Assembly: GCF_023343835.1 (NCBI RefSeq)
Contig: NC_064438.1
Location: 15,915,077 to 15,979,076 of the forward strand
Direction: 5' to 3'
Length of the DNA stretch: 64,000 bases
DNA from: Lagopus muta
Lineage: Eukaryota > Chordata > Aves > Galliformes > Phasianidae
Under the pieces are notes generated by a model. It was not told where the DNA came from, searched no databases, and saw nothing but the letters and a program-made list of their open reading frames with translations. Of this stretch, positions 35,143-54,224 are shown piece after piece; within the stretch, counting starts at the first letter, position 1; the number at the start of each line of letters is the position of its first letter. Made by a program: the position numbers and the translations under genes.

Positions 35143-38100
35143 GTAATCCCACCCTGTTATCAGGCAGCATTGATGGAAAGTGAGATCCCACCACAAATTG
35201 CAAGCACATTGCATCACCTGACAGCACGCTGCATGGACGTGAGCAGCCCAAGTGCACTTGGCTTCATCTGCTGCTGGAAATTCCTCCTTGCCACCATACG
35301 CAGGTGTAATCAGAAATTAAGGAAATCTGTTCTCACGCTCAGACCAAGATCAGAAATGCTGGCTATCAGCTGCAAGTGCTGATGGCAAGTGCTACTTTCT
35401 GCATTGAGCATTCCTTGGGGATAGGCTGCAGTGCTGTATTACAGATTGGTGATGTTTATAAGCTCCTGAGATAAGGGGCCTGCTAATCCTTCTGTTGAAT
35501 GTTATCATTTTGATGGCCCACGATAGCTAGGACATGATTTCTTCATAGAGAATTGATTCAGAGAGAAAGCTCTTGGACAGCTGGTGTGTTATTGATATTT
35601 ATGCAGGTTGTTACTGTTTCTGGTAGCTTAATAAAGCAGTTAGGCAGAGTTGTGATTCCCCAATGTTTTTCTTACAAAGCAAGTTGGCAACAAAGTACTT
35701 CACTGAACTTGCGGTTCAAGAGGGCCAGGGAGATCTGCACAGCCAGAGCAGCGTACCACCAACAGCAGGTGATGTGCTGCTGCTGCTTTTATTAAATAAA
35801 GCCATCAGGCAGGGTGCGGCGTGAGCAGCTGAAGTGCAAACCAGGGAATAGAAAACTGGCAGTGGTTTTGGTGGGGAAGGCATCATCTCGTTTCCTTTGT
35901 CTTCCTGTCTGTTCTGGCCTGTGTGACGGTATACCTGGGCACTGCCTGCTGCCATCTGCCCCTCTCCTGGCAAAGCACCGATGGCTGAAGGCACAGCATT
36001 GCCTGGGCAATGTTGTCAGCGTGATGGCGAGGGAGGAGGAGCAGGGACTTCAGAGGTTCTTTGTGGTCCCTGGTTAGAGGGGTTGTACTGCCAGATGTGT
36101 TTTGACATGAAACACTGCTGGGCACCATGTGGGGACATATCTGCGTCTGCTCAAGCCCTTGTGCAAAGCTATTTCGTGCATGCTGATGAACATCTAATGG
36201 AGGACATTTGTTGCTTCTCCAAAGCAGGGTCACCGCTTGCAACTGTTGTGACATCTTTGGCATCCCTCTCTCTTTTTATCTGGGGGCCGCATTATCTGAG
36301 CTTGTGAGTATGAAGCCAGCAAGCCGACAGCCAAACACACTGTGTTAGATTTGCAGCCCACTTCTTTGTTAATTTAAAAAGCAGCAAGTAAATGAAAACA
36401 AAACACTGTGGATAGGCTGTGATTCATACCAGAGCATCAGCTTGCCAGCCTCATTTTCCTACTGTCTTCCAGGCTGGGCAGGTCGCTGAGAACGTCAGTG
36501 TTTTGACCCTTGAAAGGAAACATGACGTGTCATTTTAAACTGCTGGAGAAGTTCATACAACCCCTTCAGAGGCTGTGTTTTGCAACACTGGTGACAGTGT
36601 TGCATACGAGCAAATGGAGGAATCTGGGTAGTCACAAGAGTGAGCCAGCAAGGTTTGCCTTGTCAAAGCAGAGTTTCTGAATTGCATTTTGGGTCTAATC
36701 ATTCCTCAGTTCTTGTGGACAGGGCTTTTGGAAGAAAGGACGTGAAGTGTGAATGCTATTCAAAGATATTTGCAGAGGTGGAACTGATAACTTATGCCAT
36801 TAAATGAACCCCCTGTTGACAGGTAGAATGTAATAGTTCAGTAATAAACAATATTTCTGAAATCTCCACCATGGTTGGCTTCTGTGGCAGTGCTGTGCAA
36901 AAGTCTGTCTCTTGGCTTGTTTACTTGGATGGTATCCATTTAAGGTATACAACAAAGCAATGGGATGAAAGGAAGGAAGCAGAGAAAGCTCCTCCAGTGA
37001 GATCCTGTTTGAAGGATGTGAGAGCCTCCTTATCAATGAATGCATTGAAAATCCACTTCATATCCCTTTTGCTTTTGACACCTGACATGATGAGATGTCA
37101 GAAGTGGGCCAAGCCTCTTGAGTTCCTCATCTCTGCTTGTGCCAGATGATTTTCTGGAGATTTCTCTATGCTGTCCCAGCTTTGCACTGAATTCAGCTGT
37201 GATCATCAGAGAGTCAGGTCCCCAGAACTACCTCTCCTTCTGCTAATGCAGCTCCCTGCTTAAGAGGAGAGGGTTTGCAGGACCATCAGGTCATTCTCTG
37301 CAGAAAAGCAGAGACTTAACTGGGGTCCTGAGGAGCATCCGTAGCCTCCAGGCTTTAGGTCCAAAAGTGCTGTTCAGTCTCTTTACTGGGAGAGCTTGCA
37401 CCAAGCACCTCGCTCATTGCTCCTGCAGCCAAAGCCTGGGTGCTGCCTGGCACACACAGCAGAGGATTTACAGGGCTGTGCCATCTGCCTGCAGCACAGT
37501 CTCCATCCCCTCCATACACACAGAGATGGGATGCGAGTGCCTGTTGGGGCTGGGGCGAGGCGCTTGCTCTCCCTGCTTCCCCAGTGAGGCTGGCAGATGG
37601 TTCTTGTTTCCTGAAGCTGTGTGGCTCCTGCTGCCTGGGAAATCCACAGCGTCGGGGGAGGACTCATGGGCTACTGGGCTGGGAGCAGCTGCGCTGCCAG
37701 GCGGAAGCACTCAGCTTTCCTAGACAGCTTTGAATGGGAGCCAGGAGCCCTCTCTCTACGAGAGAAAATCCACGAGGTCAGGAAATACAGCAGCAGCTCC
37801 AGCTCCATGCTAGGGCTGTTGGCTTGGCACTCAGACTCCAGCCCTCCTCTTCCCAGATGGTGCTCCTGAACGGCTCCCAGCCGTGGGATCCTGCTGAGCT
37901 TTTTATTGGACTGCCTGGCACAGCTTTCTGGGGATCTGGCTGCTGGGAACAATGCTGGGCACCGCAGAGGTGGTACATTTGGGTAGGAGTGGAAAACACC
38001 AGGGAGCAACTTGGTTAGTCCTGCAGACTGCTGTTCTTGCTTAGCGTGGGACTGAGAAGCTGTGCTTTTGTGTTTTCCTCTGTTATTTTTTGGTCAGTTC

Positions 38101-40326
38101 TGTTTGGGCTCCACTTCAGCTGCTGAGAAATGCAAACTTGTTTTTCCTCCTCTGCAAATTCTCACATCAGAAAAAGCTTTCACAGCAATCGCCAGGCTGC
38201 ACGTCTCCATCCGGTGCATCCAACACTGGTGTGGGCTAACAGAGAATGTCTGCTACCATCTCTCATCACTGCCAGCATCCTCCGGGTGTTGTGGGAGTCA
38301 GCAAATACTGAAGCTGCAGAGTTCTTGTATGTAAACTTTCTTTTGTAGGAGGAGCACTTTTGCATTGCATGCACACACTTCAGCTTGTTCAGTGCTGCCT
38401 TGACCTCTAACTCATTAGAAAATTTCCCTGCAGATAAGTTGAAACCAGGCACTTCCCGAAGGACAGAACTTTCCACTGCAGTTAATCACTCCAGTTACAT
38501 CTGCAGTTTCAGTTGTCCCGTCCACTTGCGCAACACACAAAGCAGGCTGTGACTGTCGGGTGGTGAGCTGACTTTCAGTCTTGCTCTTCAGCGAAACTAT
38601 CTGGGAGTTGCTCCCAGAAAAAAAGGGATTGGAGAACTCTTAAGCTGAAAACCTCCCTTGGCTTTTAGAGCCTGACTCTCTGCCACATGGTGCTGTACGG
38701 CTCCTGACCAATCTCTTCCCCAGCCTCAAGAACAGAGATCCATCAGACTTCTCTGGGAAGGCGTGGACCTGGGGTATCTCATCATTTGCACCTTATTTTC
38801 TCCCTAGCTTCTCTAGCAGTAGAGAAGGGCATCGGTGTGGGACCAGAGGTCTCACCTGTTTGAGCTCTGGTTGCTCTTTTGCGGCCATTTCCTTGCTTTT
38901 CCCTGAGATCCTGAGTGCAGGGAAGGACATGATCTTTGTCTTCCTGCCACTGAGATAGCAACTGAGAAAAGGGCTTTGGCAGGCAGTGGCTGTGTCTGAC
39001 TGCCCCAGCCCTGGTGGGTGATTGAACTGTCTGAGTGGTTTAAGGTTGCAGTCAGATGGGGATTGAAGTCAGAAAGTTCTGCCCTACTTTAGATTGGATC
39101 CTTGCTGTGTTAGCAAATTCAGTAGCTGCAGACATGGGCTGGATGCAGTGCCCATTGCAGGAACACCGTGTACCAACCGCCTGAACAAAGCTCATCTTCC
39201 AGGGGACGCAGCAGCTCCTGCCAGCATTATCACACTGCTAGGCATCATCTGATGTGAAATACTGTGCTCCCAGAGCTCTGAGCTGAGCAAGTGGCCTCTT
39301 TCTGAGTGCTTGTGTGCTGCTCAAAGGGCCGTGCCCCTTCCTGGTTATTTGCTTTACCAGCAATTTGACTAGAGATGGCCAGGAACCACCCTTCAGCCTT
39401 AATGTTTTTAAATGTGCTTTCTTCAAATTTCCCTGTTGGGTTTTGAGCTGCTAGGATCCCTGCTCTTCACAGCCTTTCCCAGAGCACTTAAAGCTCTTTG
39501 TTTCTCTCTCCATTTGAACTTGCACGATAGATCTCTTTGTAATGGTTGGTAAGTTCAGGGGGATTTCTGTTCAAGCCTTCAGGGTTTTGTAATAGTCCTC
39601 TGGTAAGCTCCACGTTGAAGTTCCCCTTTCTCTGTAGAAGAGGAGCTGAAATTTAAAGGTTTACTTCTCATTTACACAGCCTTTTCTTTGGTCTCCTTAC
39701 CTACAACTTATCTCTCTCTTATCTCCCATGCATTGTGTCACACGCAGGATGCATCGACTGTCAGCCTGAAGGACTGCAGAGTGTCAGAGTTACACATTGG
39801 GCAGTTCTGTATACAGTTTGATTGATTTCTTTCGCTGTTTTGGAGTAACCTTTGCTGCTGGTGGAGGGTATTAGGTGAAATAGCTCTGGATGCTGCAGTT
39901 CTTTGCTGTAATTTTAGAGCAAGCTTCATGGTTTAGGTGAGGTCATCTCACATTTGAGACCCCAGAGAATGGGATCATAGAAGGCAGTGCATTCTGGAGG
40001 CACAGCACAGGGCAACAGAGTGAAATAAATATCATTTTCTCTGCTTTCCAGGGTAGTCAGTGTACTGGAGGAGGAGCATACAAAAAATCCTCGACCCTTG
40101 GGTCATCCCATCATCTCTGTCACTGACCACATTTTACAAGAGGGTACATCTGTGAGCTTGGGCTGGGAGGCCAGAGCAGTACTGGAGCAGAATACCTCAC
40201 AGGAAGAATTTAATAGCTAGAGCAAACTCGTGTTTCAAGTACATGGATGCCCACTTTTCTGCCTTCCCCAGCCACTGGTTTATGCTCCTCACTCTCCTAA
40301 CGTGGTGGCTGTATTTCTCCCTGCAG

Positions 40327-47824
<7,498 letters not shown>

Positions 47825-47829
47825 CTATG

Positions 47830-49707
47830 GTAAGTTCTGGGAGCAGGAGATTGAGTGTACAGAAAGCAGGGTGGGGGTACTCGTCTGCAAACACGCATCA
47901 GAAACAACTTCAGTGATGGCTATTTCTTAATGAAAATGTTGACTGAAATAGCATCTTCTGTCAAAACAGAAGGTAAGTCAGGTTTTCCCACTTTCCTGAG
48001 GAAATGTGTGGGAGGAAAGGATTTTTTTTATTTTTTCCCCTCACTCAGCGGAACAAAATCCTGCAGTGCACTGAAAGAAATGCATGTTTTGTCACGCCGT
48101 CCCCAGGGAAGCTCCTTCCCGTGCTGGAGAGGAGTGATGCTGGTGCTCCAGGTGTGCAGCTCACCATGTGCGCCAGCCTGGCCTTAGAGCAGCTCAGAGG
48201 AAGAGCTGTGAGCACATTGCCTCCTACTGCGCTGCATCAACTGCGCTGTCCTACAGCTCCAGAGCAGATACATGTGACTGAAAGCCCTCTGTTCAGCAGA
48301 AGAGTTTTCCTGTTAGACACATCCCCTAGGTTATTTGAAACTGATGCAATGTTGAAAATTAGACATCAGGGAGCTGTTTTGCTTTTGTAAATTGTGTGGG
48401 ATGGAGCCAAAAAGTGTTTTGCAGATTGCCTGCGTTCACTTGCCTATTATTCTTTTCCTCCTTTTTTAATTTTTTTTTTTAATATTAAACGATGCATGTA
48501 TTCAAGTCATGGCAATCCTTCTGGACAGCAGGGAAGGAAAGCTGCTATTGATTAGCCTGGGTTGGGTGGCCATGGGCCAGAACGCCCATGTGGTTGGCTT
48601 CCACATTAAGGGGACGTCTGTCTGCACAGTCACTCCTTTGGAAAGGAGGAGATGGGTAGCCAGGGCTGAGTGCTCCAGGGCCACTTAGAAGGAACACCTG
48701 AAGGCTGTCTCCTAGAGACAGGGACTGCAAGAAAAGCCTGCATGGCCATTGGCCTTGGAGTGATGCCATTTGGGGAGTATCCCAAATGTCCCCGACTGGC
48801 TTTTTGTCCCTTCGCACAACTGCTGGAGTCCTAAAGTGACAGCCTGTGTTCCACAGACTGCGAGCATCTCACTGAGCAAGGAGGTGGGCAGCTGTTTTTC
48901 CTTCACTGCTTTTGGAGGCAAAAAGCCATGAGTATAGCAGAGTTCTTTTCGAAGCAAGCGGCACTGGCAGTGTTTGCTTCCTATGGGCTGAGCACTCCAC
49001 CCCTATGCTCCCCCAGGCCGGCCAGCTGGGGGCTGCGTTGTGCCTAGCATGCTTATCGCTGCAGAGGGAGGCTTCCAGATGTTCAGGACATCCAGATGTT
49101 CCGTGGCGTTTCCTCCGGATGGGGATGTGAGTGTGGGGCTCATTTCCTGCTCTGGCTCACAGCTGACAGCGAGTGGGGACACACGGGCTGGGCTGAGTCC
49201 CCATGCAGGGATTGCCAGGAGCCGGTCCCCATCACCACGAGGGTGGCCAGCACCAGCATCCTCTTCACAAGAGAGGCTGGCCATGGGAAGGAGGGGCTTG
49301 TTCTCTGCTAATAGAGTGAGTTGCCCATGTCTTTTTCTGCTTCCTGGCTGTGGGTGATTTCTAGAAGGGCAGAGAAGGACATGTAAATACACACAGAGAC
49401 GCACTGGCATGCTAAGATGCTTGTATGAATTGCACAGCCTTTAGCAGATCCCCCCACGTGGGCAGGAGAGAAGGTGGTGCTTTTGAGACCAGAAAGCATG
49501 TGTTTTGCTGCTGGGGCTCCTGTCGTACAGCAATGTACAGCCCTTTTCTTAGGGCAGTGCAGCCCCAAGAGGTGACTCCAGCAAACAAGCAATGCCAGAA
49601 AGTAGAAAGCAGATAGCAAATGCAGGGTTGTCCCAAAGCGTGAGGGTTGGCAGCGACTGGTTCTGAGAGCAAGCGGGTGCTAACAGCTCTTCTCCCTCAT
49701 GTTTCAG
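47830..49707 (+). other. HRAS: HRAS intron 5, within the 3' UTR
   Basis: It runs from GTAAGT to CTCCCTCATGTTTCAG. It contains no recognised repeat family and no coding exon; a T-rich stretch lies near 48460-48485. If the intron were retained, the protein would be unchanged and only the UTR would lengthen. Confidence 0.75.
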
Positions 49708-49990
49708 CTGACTGGACCCTGACTTGGAGAGGTGTCCGCTGTGCAGAGCACAAGGAAAGAGGTGATGCGAAGGAAGAAACAAATGGATTCAGGGAGGAGT
49801 GGAGGGGGAGGGAGAGAGGAAGAGGACGGGAGAAGTGCCAGCCCCTCCAAGGACTATCTCGCACTTCACCAAGGCCGGCAGCAGACGACTTTTGGTTCTT
49901 TCCCCATCCCCTCCTCCTTTGGCCTCCTCCCAACCCGGCAACTGTACAAAGCTACAGATTGAATCACAGTAAATTATTATTTGATGGTCT
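49708..49990 (+). other. HRAS: HRAS terminal 3' UTR exon
   Basis: It begins CTGACTGGACCCTGACTTGG after a polypyrimidine acceptor and includes a purine-rich part (49755-49835). It ends with an AT-rich stretch, ATCACAGTAAATTATTATTT, then GATGGTCTCGAC. The exon has no open frame of its own; the end position is approximate. Confidence 0.7.
49968..49973 (+). terminator. HRAS: Polyadenylation signal AGTAAA for HRAS
   Basis: AGTAAA is a common variant of AATAAA. It lies in an AT-rich stretch followed by TGATGGTCT and GTTTTGATGGCTCTGT, a G/T-rich downstream element. No AATAAA is present between the stop and this point in the terminal exon. Confidence 0.6.
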
Positions 49991-51903
49991 CGACAAACCG
50001 TTTTGATGGCTCTGTCCAGAGCTTGCTGCCAGTGGTGGCTCTGGGAGGATCACAGGGAACAGGAGAGTGGGGAGGGGAGATTCTTGGGTTTCATCTCTGA
50101 GTGAACCACCACTGTGCTGCAGACCAGAAAGGCAACAGAGTTGGGCCAGTGATTTCAACACGGGTGCAAGGCAAACCTCTGTGAAGCAGCTGTGAGCCCA
50201 CATGTTGTTTCCTGGAGCCGAGTGTTGTTTGAAGAGGTCTTGAGGTGGTTAAAGGCCATCTGTTGGCCTCTGTGGGAAAAATCTTGCGCAGGTATCCCCA
50301 GGCAGTGCCAATGAACAGTCAGAGATGAAACAGAGGTGGGTTCTGTGCCCTGCAGATTGGCGGCTAACGGGCTGCAGGGTGCCAAAGGCAGCAGCTGTGA
50401 TTGCACAAGGCCTCGCTTATTTTCACATCCAGGGATTTGTCCTTTATGTAAAAAGTTCTGCTGCACCACTGTTGTTGTCACACGCGTTTGTTTAATTAGC
50501 ACCGAAATCCTCTGCTGGCCCCCAAGTTTTGGTTGGGTAGCAGAGTGCAACCAGCCTGAGCCTGTCCTCAGCAGTGCCCTGGGCAATTTGCCTTCGCCCC
50601 AGACCGTGTGGGATTGTTACAAGCTCAGATGTGATGCCTTGGAGCACTAGGGAGGAGCTGAGAGCAGCGTTTAGAACTGGTGCCAGTTGGGTGCTTCCTG
50701 GGTTTTTCTGCCCTGAGCGGCACTTCAAGCAGGGCAGGAGCAGAGGATGGCTTCTTGTTCTACCCAGCTTTGTATGGTAGCGCAGGGTTTGGAAAAGGCA
50801 GCAGTGGTTGGCCAAGGTACTTTGCTTGGCTGCTTGCAGCCTTGCCCAGCAGCAGGCAGCTGTCTTTCTGGCACCAGTTCCAAAGTGCTCATGTGTTCTG
50901 GAGGCAGAATTTTCCTTCTTCCCTGCAGCACCTGGCTGACACTAACACCTGCTTAGTGTAAACACCTTGGGCTGCTCCTGGCTGTCAGCAGGGTATAATC
51001 AGTCACCAAACCTGGCTGTCCTTTGGAGGCTGGTGCATGGGCCTCCCTGTGGGCATGCCTGCCATCAGCCACTGTGAGTACATCTGTACAAGGGGCCAGT
51101 GGCATTTCTCCAGCACAGGCCATGCTGTTGTGCAGGCTGATGGGACTTGTGTCTGCGCTAGCAGACCCCAGCGAGAGCACCAGAGGAGAGAGGTGATCCG
51201 GGTGGTAGAAAACCATCGTGCATGGACTAGCCCAGGCCTGAAGAGGTGTAAGTGCTCAAGGAGGCAGAGGCTGGGAGCGGCAGGGGCAGAGCATGAGTCA
51301 CATCCCTCATGTAGCAAAATAGGTACAGGAACCCTTCTGCCCTACAGTACAGAGCCACGGCCCACTGGGAGCATCCCTGTAAGCTGCCTCTCACCCCACT
51401 GCCTGTGCTCTGCCATGTTGTGCAGTGATACAAACACAGAACTACTGCTTGGCATCAATCTTTACTTTCGACCTGGGCAAGAACTGACTTGCACTAAGAG
51501 CTTGCTTTCGAGACTGTCTGCTGCAAAATGTCATGTCAGCACGTTCTTGCACACAAACCAGAGTTGCAAGGGATGTGCTAGAGCAGTAACAGCCAGAACA
51601 CAAAATCCTTCAGCAGTTTGGCTGGGAGCAAGGAGCCACAGTATGAGCACTTCCTTTTCAAAGAGGTTTCTACATCCCTTAGGCTCAAGTTTTCTTGCTC
51701 AAAAATGCTCTGGATCTGAGCAATACACTTGTTACCTGAGTTTGCTCAAGCGTCTTTAGTTGCAAAGCAAAATTCTATGCTGAAAATTGGAGATGATAGG
51801 TTGGGAGCAAAAGGAGGTGCTAAAAGCTTGACACAGCAGCCCTTCCTCTCAAATCATGCGTTGTGAGATTGCTGCTTAATTCAGTAGCACATCTTTGTTC
51901 CAG

Positions 51904-51978
51904 GACATTGGCTTTAAGCTGAAGAAGGCCAGTCTCAGAGCAATCATGGCAGCTTTACAGTGTGGCAGTGAGATTAAG
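51904..51978 (+). other. Exon-like segment of unknown origin, 25 codons
   Basis: Preceded by ATCTTTGTTCCAG and followed by GTAGGC, it is open in frame 0 for exactly 25 codons, starting DIGFKLKKASLRAIM and ending GSEIK. Length divisible by three, charged/leucine-rich composition and both splice signals fit a real internal exon. I do not recognise the protein, and no partner exon with matching phase could be identified. It may be a relic of a lost neighbour gene or chance. Confidence 0.25.
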
Positions 51979-52712
51979 GTAGGCAAAAACCAGGCCCAGC
52001 TGCTTCTCTCAGTTGGAGCTGTTGCTTTGGACTTGGTATTTTGACTTGCTGACTTGGTGCTTGTGGTCTGAATGCAGGAGAGCATCTTGTTGGCAGAGCA
52101 GCTATAACAGGATGTTAGTATTCACAAGTTTGCATACTGAGTATGAGTTGAATACTGTCCATTCAGTAGCTGAATTTCTTGAGTCTGAAAGTGATATCAG
52201 GGTTACACAGTTCCGTTACAGTGACTGTAAGGCTATAGAAGGAATTACTGCAGTTGGAGTTGATTTAGGAATTTCCTTGTAGGCACTGTACGTTCTGGAC
52301 CATAAGATGTGGTTTTGAGATATTCCAATAACTCATTTTCCCTTACGGCAAGGAGTTCGTTGCCCCTCTCTGTTCTGATGCTGTGGCGTGAGCTTAGGTA
52401 AGTGGAACAGGCAGTTCTCTGAAGAGCTGCTCATTGTATAGCCAGGTGTCTTGAGCACTCAGTGCATTTTGCTATAGTTTGCACACCTGCTCCCATTTGG
52501 CTGCCATGATCTCTTTAGCTGGCTGTGGCAAGGCTGGACTACACTTGGTGCTGTGATGTGCACCTTGGGCAACTACAAACACTGTGACCAAGAAGGTTTC
52601 AGACAATATCACACCAATTAACCTGCTGAGGCTGCATCTCCTGTGATGGAAGAGGGCCTTCTTTGAAGCTGTAGCTCTGTTCTGCTCAGATTCAGCTCTC
52701 TCAGAATGGACA

Positions 52713-52718
52713 AATAAA
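52713..52718 (+). terminator. Canonical AATAAA motif without an assigned gene
   Basis: It lies in GGACAAATAAACTTTTCTCT, an mRNA-end-like context, about 735 bases downstream of the exon-like segment. It could end an unannotated plus-strand transcript; an isolated hexamer is weak evidence. Confidence 0.2.
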
Positions 52719-53004
52719 CTTTTCTCTCCTGCACCATTCAAGAATCTCACAGCCTATTAGAGAGAGATGAGAGTTCAGAGAGATCACAGCTGAGTCAACT
52801 GATGTAATTGCTTACAAGCTCTTAAAGATGCTGATGGAGTGCTGGAACGAGTCTCATACCTTTTTTGGTCAGTCATAGCTGCAACAGAAGCACTTTCCCA
52901 AGCCAACAAGAGATGGTAACTTCAAAACGGAGGAGTTCCTGGTGTTTGCTGAAGGTTCTGACATTGTCTGAATTGAGCTGAGTTTGCTGAAGTTGGCATG
53001 GGAA

Positions 53005-53068
53005 CTGCATGGTGTTTAAGGCCTCTTCCAATCCAAACCATCCTATGGCTCTATGTTTCTGTGATTAT
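53005..53068 (+). repeat. CR1 LINE 3' end, short
   Basis: GTGTTTAAGGCCTCTTCCAA, TCCAAACCATCCTATGGCTC and TATGTTTCTGTGAT: the CR1 terminus with degenerate octamers, sense orientation. Confidence 0.8.
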
Positions 53069-54150
53069 ACGAGTGCAATGGGACAAGCACGACAGTGCTT
53101 GATTCCTGGGTAAATGTGTGAGCCAGAAGATGCTGGCAAGAGGTGCACAAGGTACTGGTGCCAGCACCAGGGCAGTGCCACCACTCTGCTGTGGCAAGGA
53201 AGGTACAATCCAGTGCCTGCATGGCATGCAGGGACCAGGATGCCACTAAGCAACTCCTATGTCTGTTTTTCAATGACCAAGTGAGCTGGTGCAGAGAGAA
53301 CAAAGCTCTGCCTACCACATGGCTTAAGCCCAGCATGACCCTGGGGAAAGCCCTGCCCTTCTGAGAAAAGCCACTGAGCCATCAAACTTCCCGTGCTGCT
53401 CTTGGCCTTGTCTTGCTGGTGTAGCTTTGGGTTTGCAGTGGAGGAGCCAGCAATTGGTGTAATCACGGAGCTTGATACCAAAGGGCCACTTTCTCTGCTG
53501 CACAGCTGCAATACCCCGCAGCCTGCAGGAAGGACGTGGAGGGTGGAGTGCGGGAGAGGTGCTGCCCACAACGCAGTTCCTGCAGGATGCTGTTAGTGAT
53601 GAGAGGCACCAGTGAATGGCGTCAGCATGAATCAGCCCTGACTCAGCGGATGCTGCGTTGGGGCACACCCGTTCTGTCCAGGCATGGCCCTCTGAGGGCT
53701 TCAGGCAGGGAAATCGGCGTTAGCACAAGGGCTGCGCTGGGCTGTGAGCACAGGGAGGCAGAGAGGAGCGGGTTCCTGTCCTGCTGCTGGGCCCCACTCA
53801 GCCCCCTGGCTGCCGCCTCAGGAGGGAGGCACAGAGCCAGGATCAGCTGGGATGCAGCTCTGTCCCAGCCACGACTGCTGCTTCAGCTAACGTCTCCACC
53901 ATTTGCACACACGGAAGCTCACACTTCTGCACGTGTCAGGGAAGCACCGGGCCCTGCCCCAGAACTGGAGCGATTTTCCATCTGCACGTTCACCTATGAG
54001 TAGCCCAGCCCTTCCTCCTGCCTCTAACACAGCTGCTGCAGGGAAGCACGGGGGGGGGAAGCAGTTTTACACTAACCTTTCACTATTACCACCATGTCAA
54101 ACAGAGCACTATGCATAGTCTTTCTGGATCACAGCTAAAAGGAACGAGTG

Positions 54151-54220
54151 ACTTTTTTTTTTCCACCTAGCTTTCTTACAAAAAAACAAAACAAACCAAC
54201 CAAACAAAAAAACCAACCAC
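54151..54220 (-). other. GT-rich stretch on the minus strand, probable downstream element of the TBC gene
   Basis: On the plus strand this is a T run, then A/C-rich sequence (AAACAAAACAAACCAACC type). Read on the minus strand it is a long G/T-rich region immediately after the AATATA signal, as expected of a cleavage-stimulating downstream element. It could also be simple sequence without function. Confidence 0.35.
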
Positions 54221-54224
54221 AGAC

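Larger units (their letters stand above)
15391..40326 (+). other. HRAS: Probable HRAS intron 1 (about 25 kb)
   Basis: The stretch is bounded by GTGAGT at 15391 and by TTTCTCCCTGCAG at 40314-40326. No coding exon was recognised inside, and the open frames have no family signature. It holds CR1 fragments, one copy of an unidentified ~330 bp repeat (19775-20100), AT-rich blocks (17281-17520) and pyrimidine-rich simple sequence. The mammalian HRAS first intron is far shorter, so either the intron expanded in this lineage or a nearer alternative first exon exists. The intron identity depends on the first-exon call. Confidence 0.5.
49991..54199. other. Intergenic between the two convergent genes
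   Basis: No gene was recognised. The stretch holds a 723-nt open frame (51037-51759) without family similarity, an exon-like 75-base segment (51904-51978), an AATAAA motif (52713-52718) and a short CR1 end (53005-53068). The density of stop-free frames at 53.2-54.0 kb reflects moderate GC content. Confidence 0.5.
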
